DNA from: Nereida ignava
GTDB lineage: Bacteria; Pseudomonadota; Alphaproteobacteria; Rhodobacterales; Rhodobacteraceae
Reading direction: 5' to 3'
DNA length: 64,000 bases
NCBI RefSeq assembly: GCF_001049735.1
Contig: NZ_CVPC01000003.1
Coordinates: forward strand, 1-64,000
A model generated the notes under the pieces. It ran no database searches and was not told the DNA's origin. It saw only the letters and a list, made by a program, of their open reading frames with translations. Each line of letters starts with the position of its first letter. The first letter of the stretch is position 1. Position numbers and translations under genes: made by a program. This document shows, piece after piece, positions 1-9,284 of this stretch.

Positions 1-2
1 CC

Positions 3-329
3 ATGGAAAGCTTCCGGCGTGGGCGCGACTTTGCAGCCTGGCTGGGCTTGGTGCCCAAACAACTCTCGACGGGTGGCAAAACCAAACTGGGTCGAATCAG
101 TAAGATGGGCCAGTCCGATCTGAGGCGATTACTGATCACAGGAGCCACCGTATGCATCAGATGGGCGCGCTGGAAAGGTGTCAAACCCGACGGCTGGCTA
201 GGGCGCTTACTTGAACGCAAAAAGGGCACGTTGGCTGCCGTCGCTCTGGCTAACAAAATGGCCCGCATTCTTTGGGCCATGGTCACGAAGAAACAGGATT
301 ATCGTGGTGGTTTGGTCGAGTATGCCTGA
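3..329 (+). CDS. IS110/IS1111-family transposase, C-terminal fragment (start outside window)
   Basis: This is the C-terminal domain (Transposase_20 type) of an IS110-family DEDD transposase, which recombines DNA under guidance of an element-encoded RNA. Visible family motifs are FAAWLGLVPKQ, then GGKTKLGRISKMG, then LLITGA, and near the end VALANKMARILWAM. The catalytic serine region is recognisable around the STGGK/LGRISK segment. The frame is open to the left edge, so the Met at position 3 is internal and the RuvC-like N-terminal half is missing from the window. The stop at 327-329 follows the conserved end, so the C-terminus appears intact. The element interrupts nhaA. Confidence 0.85.
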   Translation: MESFRRGRDFAAWLGLVPKQLSTGGKTKLGRISKMGQSDLRRLLITGATVCIRWARWKGVKPDGWLGRLLERKKGTLAAVALANKMARILWAMVTKKQDYRGGLVEYA

Positions 330-615
330 CGCCGCGCAGAGGTTCGGAACGGTCGGCTCGCGCTGACAAATTCCGGAAAGTAAGGAGATCAAAGGACAAT
401 TATGGGCAAAAGCATCGGCTGATCCGCATCGGGAAAACCATATAGTAATCAAGGACACCAATAGTCCTCAAGATCGATTTGGACCTGAGGCGATCGAACT
501 CCATAACGGCCCGTGGCGATCAGAGCCACATCTGACGAGGCCTGACACACGACCGATACCGATAAACTTGACCCAGAAAATGTCCCGAAATCACCTTGCG
601 AAACCGGGAGCATCC
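330..615 (+). ncRNA. Candidate bridge (seeker) RNA region of the IS1111-type element
   Basis: IS1111-group elements encode their guide RNA between the transposase stop and the right end; this 286-base gap is in that place and has no open frame with family similarity. A short stem GGAC / GTCC with a 7-base loop is visible at 453-467. The octamer ACACACGA at 545-552 also occurs at 616-623, across the predicted junction of element and nhaA, which is what a guide loop matching the insertion junction would produce. Exact ends and fold were not computed; the call rests on position and this match. Confidence 0.4.
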
Positions 616-900
616 ACACACGATTAGAAAGAAGAAGATCGCCATCAAACCATCGTTAATCCACAAGATCAGAGGCTTGGCGATGCCCTCATCGTTAAGT
701 TTGACCGAGAAATAGGAGTTCAACCAGCTCTCATAAAACGGTGCGAGCGCCGAGTTTGCGACGATAAGCGCCGCCACGGCAGAGAGCATAAGCAAGATCC
801 CTCCGGAGGCCTCGGAGGAAAAGAAGCGATCGATAGCGCGTTGTAAGGGCATTTGACTGTCCATTTGGTTATTGTTGTGGGCAACAGCTTTTGCTGTCAC
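520..900 (-). pseudogene. nhaA: Na+/H+ antiporter NhaA, N-terminal remnant truncated by the insertion sequence
   Basis: NhaA exchanges sodium for protons across the inner membrane and is normally about 390 residues. About 94 residues are readable (GTG at 900, or ATG at 864): the start FFSSEASGGILL, a first membrane helix with ALIVANSAL, and WINDGLMAIFFFL before the expected family continuation GLEIKRE. After codon 94, near position 619, the frame runs into insertion-sequence DNA and ends 32 unrelated residues later at 520. The remaining 11 helices, with the Asp pair that binds sodium, are absent, so the product cannot work. The rest of the gene may lie beyond the other side of the element. 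Confidence 0.85.
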
Positions 901-1065
901 ATGGTCTTTGAAATGGTGTTTAGCGGGTAATTTTCAAGATATCTGACTTTTGAAATAGTCCGAAATTAACCGTTATTTGACCGTTTCAACAGGCCTGCCT
1001 GATTTACATGTGTTGGAACGGCGCTTTGCACTGACAAAGGTCTCAAAAAGGCGTACCTTGGCGGT

Positions 1066-1749
1066 ATGTCGATTTGGTCTCGAATAGCTGATGCATTGTC
1101 TGCGCTCACCTTGGGTGAGGGCCTGTCGAGCGTATTTGAAAAGCTGCGCACCCCGCCTGAGCGGACTGTTGGTTTTACCATCGCGGTAATCGCCTTGGGG
1201 GCCAAAATGGCAAAGGCTGACGGGCATGTTACCCGTGACGAGGTCACTGCTTTTCGCGAAGTTTTCCATATTCCCGCACAAGAAGAAGATCAGGCAGCAC
1301 GGGTTTTTAACCTTGCCCGTCAAGACGTTGCGGGCTTTGATATTTACGCCGCGCGGATTGCCAAGATGTTTGAGCGCGACAGTCATGTGATTTACGATCT
1401 GATGGAAGGGCTGTTCCATATTGCACTTGCGGACGGTGTATATCATCCCAACGAGGACGATTTTTTGCACGAAGTCTCGAACATTATGGGGCTGTCCGAG
1501 GCACAGTTCCGACAGCTTCGCGCGCGATTTGTGGAAGGCGCGCACAAAGACCCCTATGATGTTCTGGGCGTTACACCGAGCACCCCTCTGAGCGAAATCA
1601 GAACTGCATGGCGCGCCCTTGTGTGCGATACCCATCCAGACCGTTTGGCCGCGCGCGGCTTGCCGGCAGAGGCTGTGCGGATGGCTGAAAAACGGCTGAT
1701 AGATGTAAACGCTGCTTGGGACGAAATTGCGGGCCAAAAAGTACACTGA
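1066..1749 (+). CDS. DjlA-like co-chaperone: TerB-like domain plus C-terminal J domain
   Basis: The 227-residue protein joins a TerB-like helical domain (about 35-150, with the repeated pattern AKADGHVTRDE and ALADGVYHPNE) to a J domain (about 162-225) carrying the HPD motif at residues 190-192, needed to stimulate DnaK ATPase activity. The order matches DjlA, but no clear N-terminal membrane helix is seen, unlike E. coli DjlA. It stands 46 bases upstream of a small secreted-protein gene on the same strand, possibly co-transcribed. Start at ATG 1066 precedes the family-like MSIWSRIADAL. The fold is secure; the client is unknown. Confidence 0.85.
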   Translation: MSIWSRIADALSALTLGEGLSSVFEKLRTPPERTVGFTIAVIALGAKMAKADGHVTRDEVTAFREVFHIPAQEEDQAARVFNLARQDVAGFDIYAARIAKMFERDSHVIYDLMEGLFHIALADGVYHPNEDDFLHEVSNIMGLSEAQFRQLRARFVEGAHKDPYDVLGVTPSTPLSEIRTAWRALVCDTHPDRLAARGLPAEAVRMAEKRLIDVNAAWDEIAGQKVH

Positions 1750-1795
1750 GCCTTTTGGGACTTCAAATTTGGACAATCGATTTTAGGTGAATGGT

Positions 1796-2179
1796 ATGAA
1801 AAGTATTCTTTATATTGCTGCGCTGACCTTTTCTTTGACGCTTTCGGCTACGGCGCAGGACGTGGCGCAAGAACAGTCGGAGCAAGATGAACGATCGTTG
1901 ATGCAGCGCGGTTTTGAGATGTTCTTTGAGGGGCTGTTGAACGAAGTAGAGCCGCTTACGGAAGATTTGAATCAGCTGTCCGACGCTCTTGAGCCATCTT
2001 TGCAGGCGCTGATCGAAGAGTTTGGCCCTGCGCTGCGCGATTTGGCAGACAAGATCGACGACGCGACACGGTATGAAGCGCCCGAGGTTTTACCGAACGG
2101 CGACATCATTATCCGCCGCAAAGAAGACGCTGCGCCAAACACAGACGCACCCTCAGCAGACGGGCAGATCGAGATTTAG
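1796..2179 (+). CDS. Small secreted acidic protein of unknown function
   Basis: The 127-residue product begins with a signal peptide (about 1-19, hydrophobic YIAALTFSLTLSATA, likely cleaved before QDVA), followed by an acidic, helical region rich in Leu and Glu (about 35-90) and a charged, disordered tail. The ATG at 1796 is preferred over a GTG at 1787 because AGGTGA lies five bases upstream and the signal peptide starts directly. Similar short proteins occur in Rhodobacterales, sometimes mislabelled as AAA+ ATPases; no Walker motif is present here. The stop overlaps the convergent ppx stop by four bases. Function unknown. Confidence 0.7.
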   Translation: MKSILYIAALTFSLTLSATAQDVAQEQSEQDERSLMQRGFEMFFEGLLNEVEPLTEDLNQLSDALEPSLQALIEEFGPALRDLADKIDDATRYEAPEVLPNGDIIIRRKEDAAPNTDAPSADGQIEI

Positions 2180-3756
2180 CGGCGGCGCATGTTCACTTGT
2201 GGCGTAGCATCTAGGCTGCTGCACAGAGACATAAAGCGGGCTTCGGCGACCTCACCGTAAAGGGGCTGCGCATCCGCCGATAGAACCAGTTCCAAAACCT
2301 TTTTCTTGGGATACCACTTCAGCTCGCCCATGGGCGTATCCGCCTGCATCCAAAGCATCGCGCCAAAACGGATGGCTTTGCCCAGAATTTCAGCCTCGCG
2401 TTGGGCCTCAACAGGGAGCAGGGAAGACAGCTCCTCAAAGCGCGTGCCTTCGCGGTTGTTGCGGTAGCGGTGGAGCAGGGCAAGGCCAAGGTAGACGCGC
2501 TCTGCGTGCTTCAAACCACCAAGGTTTGCGCGCGTTGCAGTATCAAAGCACACCTCGGCGCGGTAGTCAGGATGGGCACGCCAGCTGACGTCATGAAGCA
2601 GACAGGCGGCTTTCACCATACGCTTGCGTCCATCGGGTAGGGCACGAAATAGTGGTTTGATAAAGGTATAAAGTGTGCGGCCAAAACCGGGCATGCGGGC
2701 GTCTTTATCTTCTGCAAAGCGGCAGGCTTCGATTAAAGGATCACGCTCGCGCAGGCGCTGTGGCATCTGCTCATAGAGCATGCCTTCGCAGATACCATAG
2801 CTTGAGATGGCGATGTCTTTGGGCTTGAAACGGCTTGTCAGCACTTTGAGCACCTCAAGCGCGTAGGGCACAAGCGCCATCCGGCTGCCCGAAATGCCGC
2901 ACAATTGGCGCAACTCCTCAAGGTCGTGGCCAGCTACAAATTCCGCAGTGGCCCGCACGGATTTTGATGTCATCCGGTATTCATGCAGCACGTGCAGCGG
3001 ATAGCCTAAACGCTCCATATCAATGCGTGCGATGGCCCGCCACGAACCACCTACCAAGAATAGACGGTCATTTTGGTCGCCCATTTTTGCGTGTAGCTCA
3101 TCCATGACCGCTTCGATGTGGGCCTTGCGCCCTTTCTTGCCGCCCTTGATATCGCGCAGCTTGAGCGGACCCAAAGGCGATGTTTCGCGCCTCCCAACGC
3201 GTCCGTCACGCAACTCGGCCAACTCAAGCGAGGCGCCACCGATATCGCACACCAGCCCGTATGATTTGGGCCAGCCAAGCAACACACCTTGTGCGGAAAG
3301 GCGCGCCTCTTCTTTGCCGTCGATGATCCAAAGCTTCAGGCCGGTTTGCGCCTCGACCTCGTCTCGAAAGGCCAGCCCGTCAGAGGCTTCACGCACGGCG
3401 GCCGTCGCAACAGTTGTCAGCGGTGGGATCCCCAAGCCTTCGGCAAGTTTTACAAAGCGCAAAATAGCGGCCAGCGCACGTGTGCGTCCTTCGGGATTTA
3501 GATGGCCCGTTTCGGCAAGTCCCGCCCCCAAGCCGCACATGATTTTTTCGTTGTAAAAATAGGCAGGCGACCGCGCAGCGCCGTCAAAAATGACCAATCG
3601 AACCGAGTTTGAGCCGACATCAATCACACCAACCCGTGACAAAGCACGCGCTGACGTTTCTTGGAAAAGGGGTCTGCCGAACGGGCCCCATTCGGAGATG
3701 TCATCGCCAGTGCTGTCTTGACGCGGAGCGCTTTTGGGAGTGCTGGTTTTGGTCAT
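2176..3756 (-). CDS. ppx: Exopolyphosphatase, Ppx/GppA family
   Basis: Ppx/GppA enzymes release phosphate from polyphosphate chains or hydrolyse pppGpp in the cytoplasm. The actin-like ATPase fold is visible from VIDVGSNSVRLVIFDG (about 43-58) and DIGGASLELAEL (about 165). The C-terminal third is an HD-type helical domain with LLHDVSWRAHPDY. At about 526 residues it is of the long proteobacterial type. ATG at 3756 is preferred to the upstream ATG at 3777. It lies 83 bases downstream of ppk1 on the same strand, so polyphosphate synthesis and breakdown are probably co-transcribed. The pairing favours exopolyphosphatase over a pure GppA role. Confidence 0.9.
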   Translation of the reverse strand: MTKTSTPKSAPRQDSTGDDISEWGPFGRPLFQETSARALSRVGVIDVGSNSVRLVIFDGAARSPAYFYNEKIMCGLGAGLAETGHLNPEGRTRALAAILRFVKLAEGLGIPPLTTVATAAVREASDGLAFRDEVEAQTGLKLWIIDGKEEARLSAQGVLLGWPKSYGLVCDIGGASLELAELRDGRVGRRETSPLGPLKLRDIKGGKKGRKAHIEAVMDELHAKMGDQNDRLFLVGGSWRAIARIDMERLGYPLHVLHEYRMTSKSVRATAEFVAGHDLEELRQLCGISGSRMALVPYALEVLKVLTSRFKPKDIAISSYGICEGMLYEQMPQRLRERDPLIEACRFAEDKDARMPGFGRTLYTFIKPLFRALPDGRKRMVKAACLLHDVSWRAHPDYRAEVCFDTATRANLGGLKHAERVYLGLALLHRYRNNREGTRFEELSSLLPVEAQREAEILGKAIRFGAMLWMQADTPMGELKWYPKKKVLELVLSADAQPLYGEVAEARFMSLCSSLDATPQVNMRRR

Positions 3757-3839
3757 TGCGCATCCGTCTTTGGCCACTTGTGCCTCTTGTATGGCCGATT
3801 TTGGCCGTGGCGCACAATCCTAGAAACAGCCCCGCGACG

Positions 3840-6005
3840 TTAGTCCTCGGTGTGGGTCAATTTGGGCACGTCTGCAGCACCTGCGGAGCCTCGTCCCGAA
3901 AGCGACGGGTTTTCCATGAAGAAACGGTGACAATTAAACGCAAAGCTGTCTTCGGGAATGTCGGGACGGGTCCAGTTGCCGTTGCCGTCCATCACCCAGC
4001 TTTGCGCAACGTCAGCCAAATTAGCCGCCATCACTTGGCTGACAATCTGTGCTTTTACGGTGGGATTTTCGATCTCAACCAACGTCTCAACGCGGCGGTT
4101 AAGGTTACGCCCCATCCAATCTGCTGAGCTGATGTAGACCCGCGCTTTTTTGCTGGGCAGGCCTTTGCCGTTGCCGAAACACACAATTCGGCTGTGCTCC
4201 AAGAAGCGGCCGACAATTGATTTGACACGGATATTTTCTGACAGCCCTTTGATACCGGGCTTCAGCCCACAAATACCGCGCACCACGAGGCTGATTTGCA
4301 CACCGGCTTGGCTGGCGGCATAAAGCGCGTCGATTACATCTGCCTCGATTAGGCTGTTCATCTTGGCCCAAATAGCGGCAGGGCGGCCCGCGCGGGCGTG
4401 TTTGGCCTCTTCCTCGATCCGCTCAAGCAGCGTTGATTTCAGTGTCATGGGGCTGATCGATAGGTTTTCCAAAACTTCGGGTTCTGCATAGCCCGAGAGG
4501 AAATTGAACACTTTGGTGGCATCGCGTCCCAAGGCGGGGTCGCAGGTAAAGAGCGACACATCAGTGTAAATGCGGGCTGTATCAGGGTGATAATTCCCAG
4601 TGCCGTAGTGGGTGTATGTGACCAATTGGTCACCTTCACGGCGAACGACGGTGCTGATCTTGGCATGGGTTTTAAGCGTCATGAAGCCGTAAACAACATG
4701 AGCGCCTGCGCGCTCAAGACGGCGCGATTGGCGAATGTTGGCAGCCTCATCAAACCGCGCTTTCAGTTCAACCAGTGCGGTGACAGATTTGCCGTCCTCT
4801 GCCGCTTCGCAAAGTGCTGATACGATCGGGGAATTCTTGGAGGTCCGATAAAGCGTTTGCTTGATGGCCAACACGTTGGGGTCACGGGCGGCCTGTTGAA
4901 CAAACCTGACCACCATATCAAAAGTCTCATAGGGGTGATGCAGCAGCATGTCTTTCTGGCGGATGGCCGCAAACATATCAGCGTCGTGATCCATAACCCG
5001 TTCAGGCACGCGCGGCTTGAACCCCGGCCACATCAAGTCGCTTCGGTCTTTGATGATCAGCGCTGACAGGTCCGCCACACCAACAACCCCTGATACATCA
5101 ACGATCTCACTGTCTTCGACATCAAGGTTGTGCATCAGCATCTTGCGCAGTGCCGCGGGTGCGCCGGTAGACAATTCAACTCGAATAACCTCACCACGGC
5201 GGCGGCGTTTTAGCGCGGTTTCAAATTCGCGCACAAGGTCTTCTGCTTCTTCTTCAACTTCCAAATCACTGTCGCGCAAAATACGAAACAGACATTGCCC
5301 AACAGTTGCATAGCCGGGAAAGATCGTATCAAGGCGCAGCAGCATAAGGTCTTCGACGGGCAAAAAGCGCACGGCATCACCGGGCATGCGGACAAACCGG
5401 TCCACCTGCGCGGGGATCGGCAAAAGCGCTTGAAGGGGTTCTTTATCGCGGCGGCGCTCAAGCTGCAGGGCAAGCGACAGACCGGCATTTGGGATAAATG
5501 GAAACGGGTGGGCTGGATCAATGGCCAGCGGTGAAAGGACCGGAAAAACCTGACTGAGAAAATGCTCGTTCAAAAATTCCAGATCAGAAGGGGTCAGCTC
5601 ATCACGCTCAAGAATGGTGATGCCTTCGTGTTCCATCTGATCGCGCAGCACACAGAACACGTCTTGTTGTTTGGCCATCAATGCACCTGCATTGGTGTTG
5701 ATCATGGCCAGCTGTTGCGCGGGCGTCAGCCCGTCTGCGGCGGGTGTCAGGTTGCCTGCGTCATCAAGCTCGCGCAGTCCCGCCACGCGCACCGTATAGA
5801 ATTCGTCCAGGTTGGTTGCTGAGATGGACACAAACCTAAGCCGTTCAAGCAGCGGGACTTTAGGGTTTGCCGCTTCCTCAAGTACCCGCCAGTTGAACGC
5901 CAACCACGAGACTTCGCGGTTGAAAAAGCGATCTGGGCCGCTTGTGTCTGCGTCGATTTCGATGGGCGCAGGAAAGGGGTGGTCAAGGAAATTTGCGTGA
6001 GTCAT
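3840..6005 (-). CDS. ppk1: Polyphosphate kinase 1
   Basis: PPK1 polymerises the terminal phosphate of ATP into polyphosphate, reversibly, through a phosphohistidine. The 721-residue length is normal. The N-domain shows [19 protein letters not shown] and [15 protein letters not shown]; the catalytic half has [12 protein letters not shown] with the probable phosphorylated His and the second conserved His in [11 protein letters not shown], plus [18 protein letters not shown]. The gene follows hda after 69 bases and precedes ppx, giving the order AI-2E permease, hda, ppk1, ppx on the minus strand. Start at ATG 6005. No pho-box was identified upstream. Confidence 0.97.
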   Translation of the reverse strand: MTHANFLDHPFPAPIEIDADTSGPDRFFNREVSWLAFNWRVLEEAANPKVPLLERLRFVSISATNLDEFYTVRVAGLRELDDAGNLTPAADGLTPAQQLAMINTNAGALMAKQQDVFCVLRDQMEHEGITILERDELTPSDLEFLNEHFLSQVFPVLSPLAIDPAHPFPFIPNAGLSLALQLERRRDKEPLQALLPIPAQVDRFVRMPGDAVRFLPVEDLMLLRLDTIFPGYATVGQCLFRILRDSDLEVEEEAEDLVREFETALKRRRRGEVIRVELSTGAPAALRKMLMHNLDVEDSEIVDVSGVVGVADLSALIIKDRSDLMWPGFKPRVPERVMDHDADMFAAIRQKDMLLHHPYETFDMVVRFVQQAARDPNVLAIKQTLYRTSKNSPIVSALCEAAEDGKSVTALVELKARFDEAANIRQSRRLERAGAHVVYGFMTLKTHAKISTVVRREGDQLVTYTHYGTGNYHPDTARIYTDVSLFTCDPALGRDATKVFNFLSGYAEPEVLENLSISPMTLKSTLLERIEEEAKHARAGRPAAIWAKMNSLIEADVIDALYAASQAGVQISLVVRGICGLKPGIKGLSENIRVKSIVGRFLEHSRIVCFGNGKGLPSKKARVYISSADWMGRNLNRRVETLVEIENPTVKAQIVSQVMAANLADVAQSWVMDGNGNWTRPDIPEDSFAFNCHRFFMENPSLSGRGSAGAADVPKLTHTED

Positions 6006-6074
6006 GGCCTAGTTATACATGGATATTTGTAACACCGAAGTAACGATTGCCACTTTGGTTACGTGCAGCGCGAT

Positions 6075-6734
6075 TTAGCGTGCAAGGTCAGCCAAAACAT
6101 CCCGCGCCAGATCACGGTTGATCGTGCGGCGCTCAGACAAGGCGCGTTTATCCATGGCGGCGACGATCTGGTGGGCGTGGGCAAAGCTACGCTCGGAATG
6201 GCGCAAAAGATAGGTCAACACGGCAGGGGTGGGTTGCAACTGTCGGTCTGCAAAGCCTTTGACCAAGACTGCCATCAGCAACATGTCGTCTGGTTCATCT
6301 ATTTGTACGAGTGCCGTGCCTTGCAAACGGCTGGCCAAATCCGCAAGTGCGATAGGCCAGTGGTTTGGCGCGCCAATCCCCGTAAGAAGCAGCCGTCCCC
6401 CACGGCCCAAAACCGCGTTGTGAATGTGAAACAGCATCTCTTCGGCATCATGTTGGCCCGCAATGGTATGCACGTCTTCAACCACAACTGCATTTTCTTC
6501 GGGCATCTCAAGGCTGGCGGCATGTATGATCTTGGCGCCTGATTGGCTGGCCCAGACGTGGGACACATGGGTTTTGCCCGCACCTTTTGGTCCGCTAAGA
6601 ACAAGCTTGCCGTTTGGCCACAGATCGTCTTGCTCTACTTGGGCAACGGCCAGCGCGTTGGCCTCGCTGATGAAAAAGTCATCACGTCCAAGCGCCGTGC
6701 GGGACGGCAGATCAAAGCTTAGCTGTTGTGGCAT
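6075..6734 (-). CDS. hda: Hda/HdaA-type DnaA paralogue (regulatory inactivation of DnaA)
   Basis: Hda stimulates ATP hydrolysis by DnaA together with the loaded beta clamp and so prevents re-initiation. The 219-residue protein has the AAA+ core only: Walker A GPKGAGKT (about 47-54), Walker B VVVEDVH, sensor LLTGIG, and the C-terminal helical lid; the DNA-binding domain IV of DnaA is missing. The N-terminus MPQQLSFDLP contains a QLSFDLP peptide that fits the clamp-binding motif. It lies nine bases after the AI-2E permease gene, as in other Rhodobacterales. Assignment is strong from length and domain content. Confidence 0.9.
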   Translation of the reverse strand: MPQQLSFDLPSRTALGRDDFFISEANALAVAQVEQDDLWPNGKLVLSGPKGAGKTHVSHVWASQSGAKIIHAASLEMPEENAVVVEDVHTIAGQHDAEEMLFHIHNAVLGRGGRLLLTGIGAPNHWPIALADLASRLQGTALVQIDEPDDMLLMAVLVKGFADRQLQPTPAVLTYLLRHSERSFAHAHQIVAAMDKRALSERRTINRDLARDVLADLAR

Positions 6735-6743
6735 TGAAAGGGG

Positions 6744-7847
6744 TTAGTCCTGCTTATCAAGGCCGCGATATAGCCGGCCCTCGGTGTATTGCTCAATGCC
6801 AAAGCGTACCAAAACGCCGATCATTGCGGCCAATGGTACCGCGACAAGCATGCCGACAAAGCCGAATATTGACCCAAAAACCGACAGTGCAAAAATAAGC
6901 CAGACAGGATGAAGCCCCACGGATTTGCCGACGAGTTTTGGGGTAAGCACGTTGCCTTCAACCACCTGACCTATAACGAAGATCACCCCTACCGCGCCGA
7001 TGCGGAACCAGTCGGTTGCTACCTCAACGCTTGCCCCGTCGACCATTTGTGTGCCGCCCCAGAATTGGAAAAGGGCCAACCCGATTGCCAGAATGCCGCC
7101 CACCAACGCGCCCACATAGGGAATGAACGTCACAAGCCCGGCGATGAACCCGACGATCAGACCAAATTGCAGCCCCACGGTCATAAGGGCCACGGCATAA
7201 TATGCACCAAGAACCAAACACACCGTGCCCATGCCGCGAATGAAGCTCGCCAAGGTCGCGTCAATATCACCGGCAAGTTTGCGGATCGTAGGCGCGTGGT
7301 CGCGGGGCAACAGCTCATCGATGCGGGCGGTCATGTTGTCCCAATCGAGCAGCAGATAGAATGCAACTACAGGCACCAATACGAGCAGGACCAAAATATT
7401 GATCAGACCCTTTGCGCTGGTCAAAAGCCCTTCGACCAATGCGCCACCCTTGGCTTGGATTGCTTCGCCAATGCTTGAAAGTTGTTTGCGCATCACGGAC
7501 TGGTCGTCAATCAACGATGGGAAACGTTCGGTCAATGCAACGCGTAGGCGCTCAAACACATCAGGGGCGGTGTTCACCAACTGCCCTGCTTGTTCAAGCA
7601 ATGACGGAATAACCAACAAGAAGGAGAGACAGAAGATCAAGATTGCGACGATGGTGATGGTTACAGTCGCCAAAACGCGGCTTGCGCCAAGTTTTTCCAG
7701 CCGGTCCGCAAGGGGGTCCAGGCAGTAGGCGATTGCGCCACCAAGCACGAAGGGCAGGATTACGTCGCCCAAAAACCACAGGATCGCAAAGACAACCGCC
7801 GTCGCAATTCCCCAGTACTTTGCTTGTTGTTCGATGGGCAGCGCCAT
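6744..7847 (-). CDS. AI-2E family transporter (PerM-like permease)
   Basis: This is an inner-membrane protein with about eight helices, belonging to the AI-2E transporter (UPF0118/PerM) family, whose members are proposed exporters or sodium/proton antiporters; the substrate cannot be told from sequence. Visible family features are FVLGGAIAYCLDPLADRLEK in the N-terminal part, LLVLVPVVAFYLLLDWD, and the C-terminal GNVLTPKLVGKSVGLHPVW. The ATG at 7847 was chosen because AAAGGAG stands eight bases upstream; the frame stays open further up to 7898 without support. It is probably first in the operon with hda. Confidence 0.88.
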   Translation of the reverse strand: MALPIEQQAKYWGIATAVVFAILWFLGDVILPFVLGGAIAYCLDPLADRLEKLGASRVLATVTITIVAILIFCLSFLLVIPSLLEQAGQLVNTAPDVFERLRVALTERFPSLIDDQSVMRKQLSSIGEAIQAKGGALVEGLLTSAKGLINILVLLVLVPVVAFYLLLDWDNMTARIDELLPRDHAPTIRKLAGDIDATLASFIRGMGTVCLVLGAYYAVALMTVGLQFGLIVGFIAGLVTFIPYVGALVGGILAIGLALFQFWGGTQMVDGASVEVATDWFRIGAVGVIFVIGQVVEGNVLTPKLVGKSVGLHPVWLIFALSVFGSIFGFVGMLVAVPLAAMIGVLVRFGIEQYTEGRLYRGLDKQD

Positions 7848-7907
7848 TGCCGTCTCCTTTGGTCCTACATCGCGCCTTGCGCGAGCGGTTTCAAGCAATA
7901 TCGCCCG

Positions 7908-8645
7908 TTAAGACGGTGCTGGCAATCCGACGGCTGCGCGGCCTTCTGGGGTTTTGATACTGAAGTCTGTGCCTGCGTATTTCGCGCCGTCCGGCCCGCA
8001 CAAGTATGCGATCGCTTTGCCGACCCACTCAGCAGGGATATGCGCGTCCCATGACATTTGGCTGACTGCGTTGATGCCACTTTTGGCGATGTCGCGCTGC
8101 ATATCCGTGGCGACTGTTCCTGGGCTAAGACCTACGCAGACAATACCGCGGGATGCGTTTTCCAGATCGGTGCATTTGGTCAGGCTCAGCACTGCGGCTT
8201 TGGTGGCGCAGTAGTGTGACCACCCTTCTAGCGCGCCTGTGGCGGCACCTGAGGAAATATTGATGATCGTGCCTTGCTCCATCGCAGGAAGCGCCGCGCG
8301 GATACCATAGTAGACGCCCTTAAGGTTCACATCGACGATCTGGCTCCAAGCGGCAGGATCGCTGTCTTCAATGCGCGCAATCGGGTCGATCAGGCCTGCG
8401 TTGTTGACCAAAACATCCAAGCCGCCCCATTCAGAAACCACTGTCGCTACGGCTTTTTCCATTGAGGCGAAATCGCTGACGTCTGCGGTAATTGCGATGC
8501 CGCCGATGTCTGCGGCAAGGGTTTCAAGGGCAGCGCCGTTCCGCGCCAGTACGGCAACTTTTGCGCCGCGTTCAGCCAAAACCCGTGCGGCCGCCTCGCC
8601 AATGCCGCGTGACGCGCCAGTGATCAATATCCGTTTGCCGTTCAT
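7908..8645 (-). CDS. Short-chain dehydrogenase/reductase
   Basis: This is a classical SDR oxidoreductase of 245 residues. It has the nucleotide motif TGASRGIGEAAA at the N-terminus, NNAG in VLVNNAGLIDP, the catalytic Ser in ISSGAATGA and the YxxxK pair in HYCATKAAVLSL. A basic residue after the first glycine motif favours NADP(H). It is transcribed in the same direction as the AI-2E gene and ends 61 bases before that gene begins. The substrate is not evident; neighbours give no pathway clue. Confidence 0.88.
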   Translation of the reverse strand: MNGKRILITGASRGIGEAAARVLAERGAKVAVLARNGAALETLAADIGGIAITADVSDFASMEKAVATVVSEWGGLDVLVNNAGLIDPIARIEDSDPAAWSQIVDVNLKGVYYGIRAALPAMEQGTIINISSGAATGALEGWSHYCATKAAVLSLTKCTDLENASRGIVCVGLSPGTVATDMQRDIAKSGINAVSQMSWDAHIPAEWVGKAIAYLCGPDGAKYAGTDFSIKTPEGRAAVGLPAPS

Positions 8646-8711
8646 AGCTTTGTCCCATCCTCTTTCACGTAGTTTGCGCCATTGTCGAACAACCGAAAGC
8701 CGCCCACAACA

Positions 8712-8746
8712 TAAATAAAGCCCCGCCAGTTTGCACCGACGGAGCT
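8712..8746 (-). terminator. Rho-independent terminator behind the fasciclin gene
   Basis: A seven-pair stem (AGCCCCG at 8719-8725 with CGGAGCT at 8740-8746, one G-U pair) is flanked by an A/T run on both sides. It lies just downstream of the reverse-strand fasciclin gene stop at 8769 and could also act in the other direction. Confidence 0.6.
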
Positions 8747-8768
8747 TTTTCAGTTTACGGTTGCTTGA

Positions 8769-9284
8769 TTAGTGGCAAGCGGGCCGTGTGCCGGGCAGCA
8801 ACACTTTGTCGATCACGTGGATCACACCGTTGTCTGCTTTGATGTTGGCGATGATCACATTGGCGCTTTCGCCTGTTCCATCGGCAATGCTGACGCCGCC
8901 TGCACCTTTGGTGATGCACATCCGCTCGCTTGCCAAAATCGGCTTGAAGTAGTTTGAACCAGCAGGGATCTGCTCGGCGGTCAGGTTGCGATCATCCACA
9001 TGGTAGAGCAGCACATTCGTCAAATCACCCTTGTTTTCGGGCAGCAATAGCGTCTCAACTGTGCCTTCGGGCAGGGCTGCAAACGCATCGTTTACAGGCG
9101 CAAAAACGGTGAAGGGACCAGGTCCGGACAGTGTGTCGACCAAGCCTGCGGCAGAAACAGCGGCCACAAGGGTTGAGAACCGCTCATCGCCGACGGCGAT
9201 ATCAACGATTGACTGTGCGGAGGCCGCTGTTGCCATTGTTGCGGCAACTGCGCCTGCCGCGGCGGCTTTTAGAAAACGGTTCAT
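8769..9284 (-). CDS. Secreted fasciclin (FAS1) domain protein
   Basis: The 171-residue product has a signal peptide (1-23, ending ATAASA before Q24) and one FAS1 domain. The two conserved FAS1 boxes are visible: FTVFAPVNDAFAALPEG and the C-terminal GVIHVIDKVLLP. Such proteins are exported and have been linked to adhesion, but a specific role cannot be assigned. A pair of cysteines is present (in SERMCITKG and near the end in RPACH). The gene stands alone, with its own terminator and about 210 bases separating it from divergent proS. Confidence 0.92.
   Translation of the reverse strand: MNRFLKAAAAGAVAATMATAASAQSIVDIAVGDERFSTLVAAVSAAGLVDTLSGPGPFTVFAPVNDAFAALPEGTVETLLLPENKGDLTNVLLYHVDDRNLTAEQIPAGSNYFKPILASERMCITKGAGGVSIADGTGESANVIIANIKADNGVIHVIDKVLLPGTRPACH

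Larger units (their letters stand above)
1..622 (+). mobile_element. Right end of an IS110-family (IS1111-type) insertion sequence, cut by the window edge
   Basis: The segment carries the C-terminal part of an IS110-family transposase followed by about 290 bases without a gene, and stops where recognisable nhaA sequence begins near 619-623. A long non-coding stretch downstream of the transposase is what the IS1111 subgroup has; the IS110 subgroup carries it upstream. The element end is inferred from the point at which the NhaA reading frame loses similarity to its family, so it is accurate only to a few bases. The left end lies outside the window, so inverted repeats cannot be compared. Confidence 0.6.

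Noticed and set aside
973-1776. 267-codon open frame antisense to the DjlA-like gene
   Set aside because: The sense frame has TerB and J domains with HPD; the antisense product has no recognisable domain.
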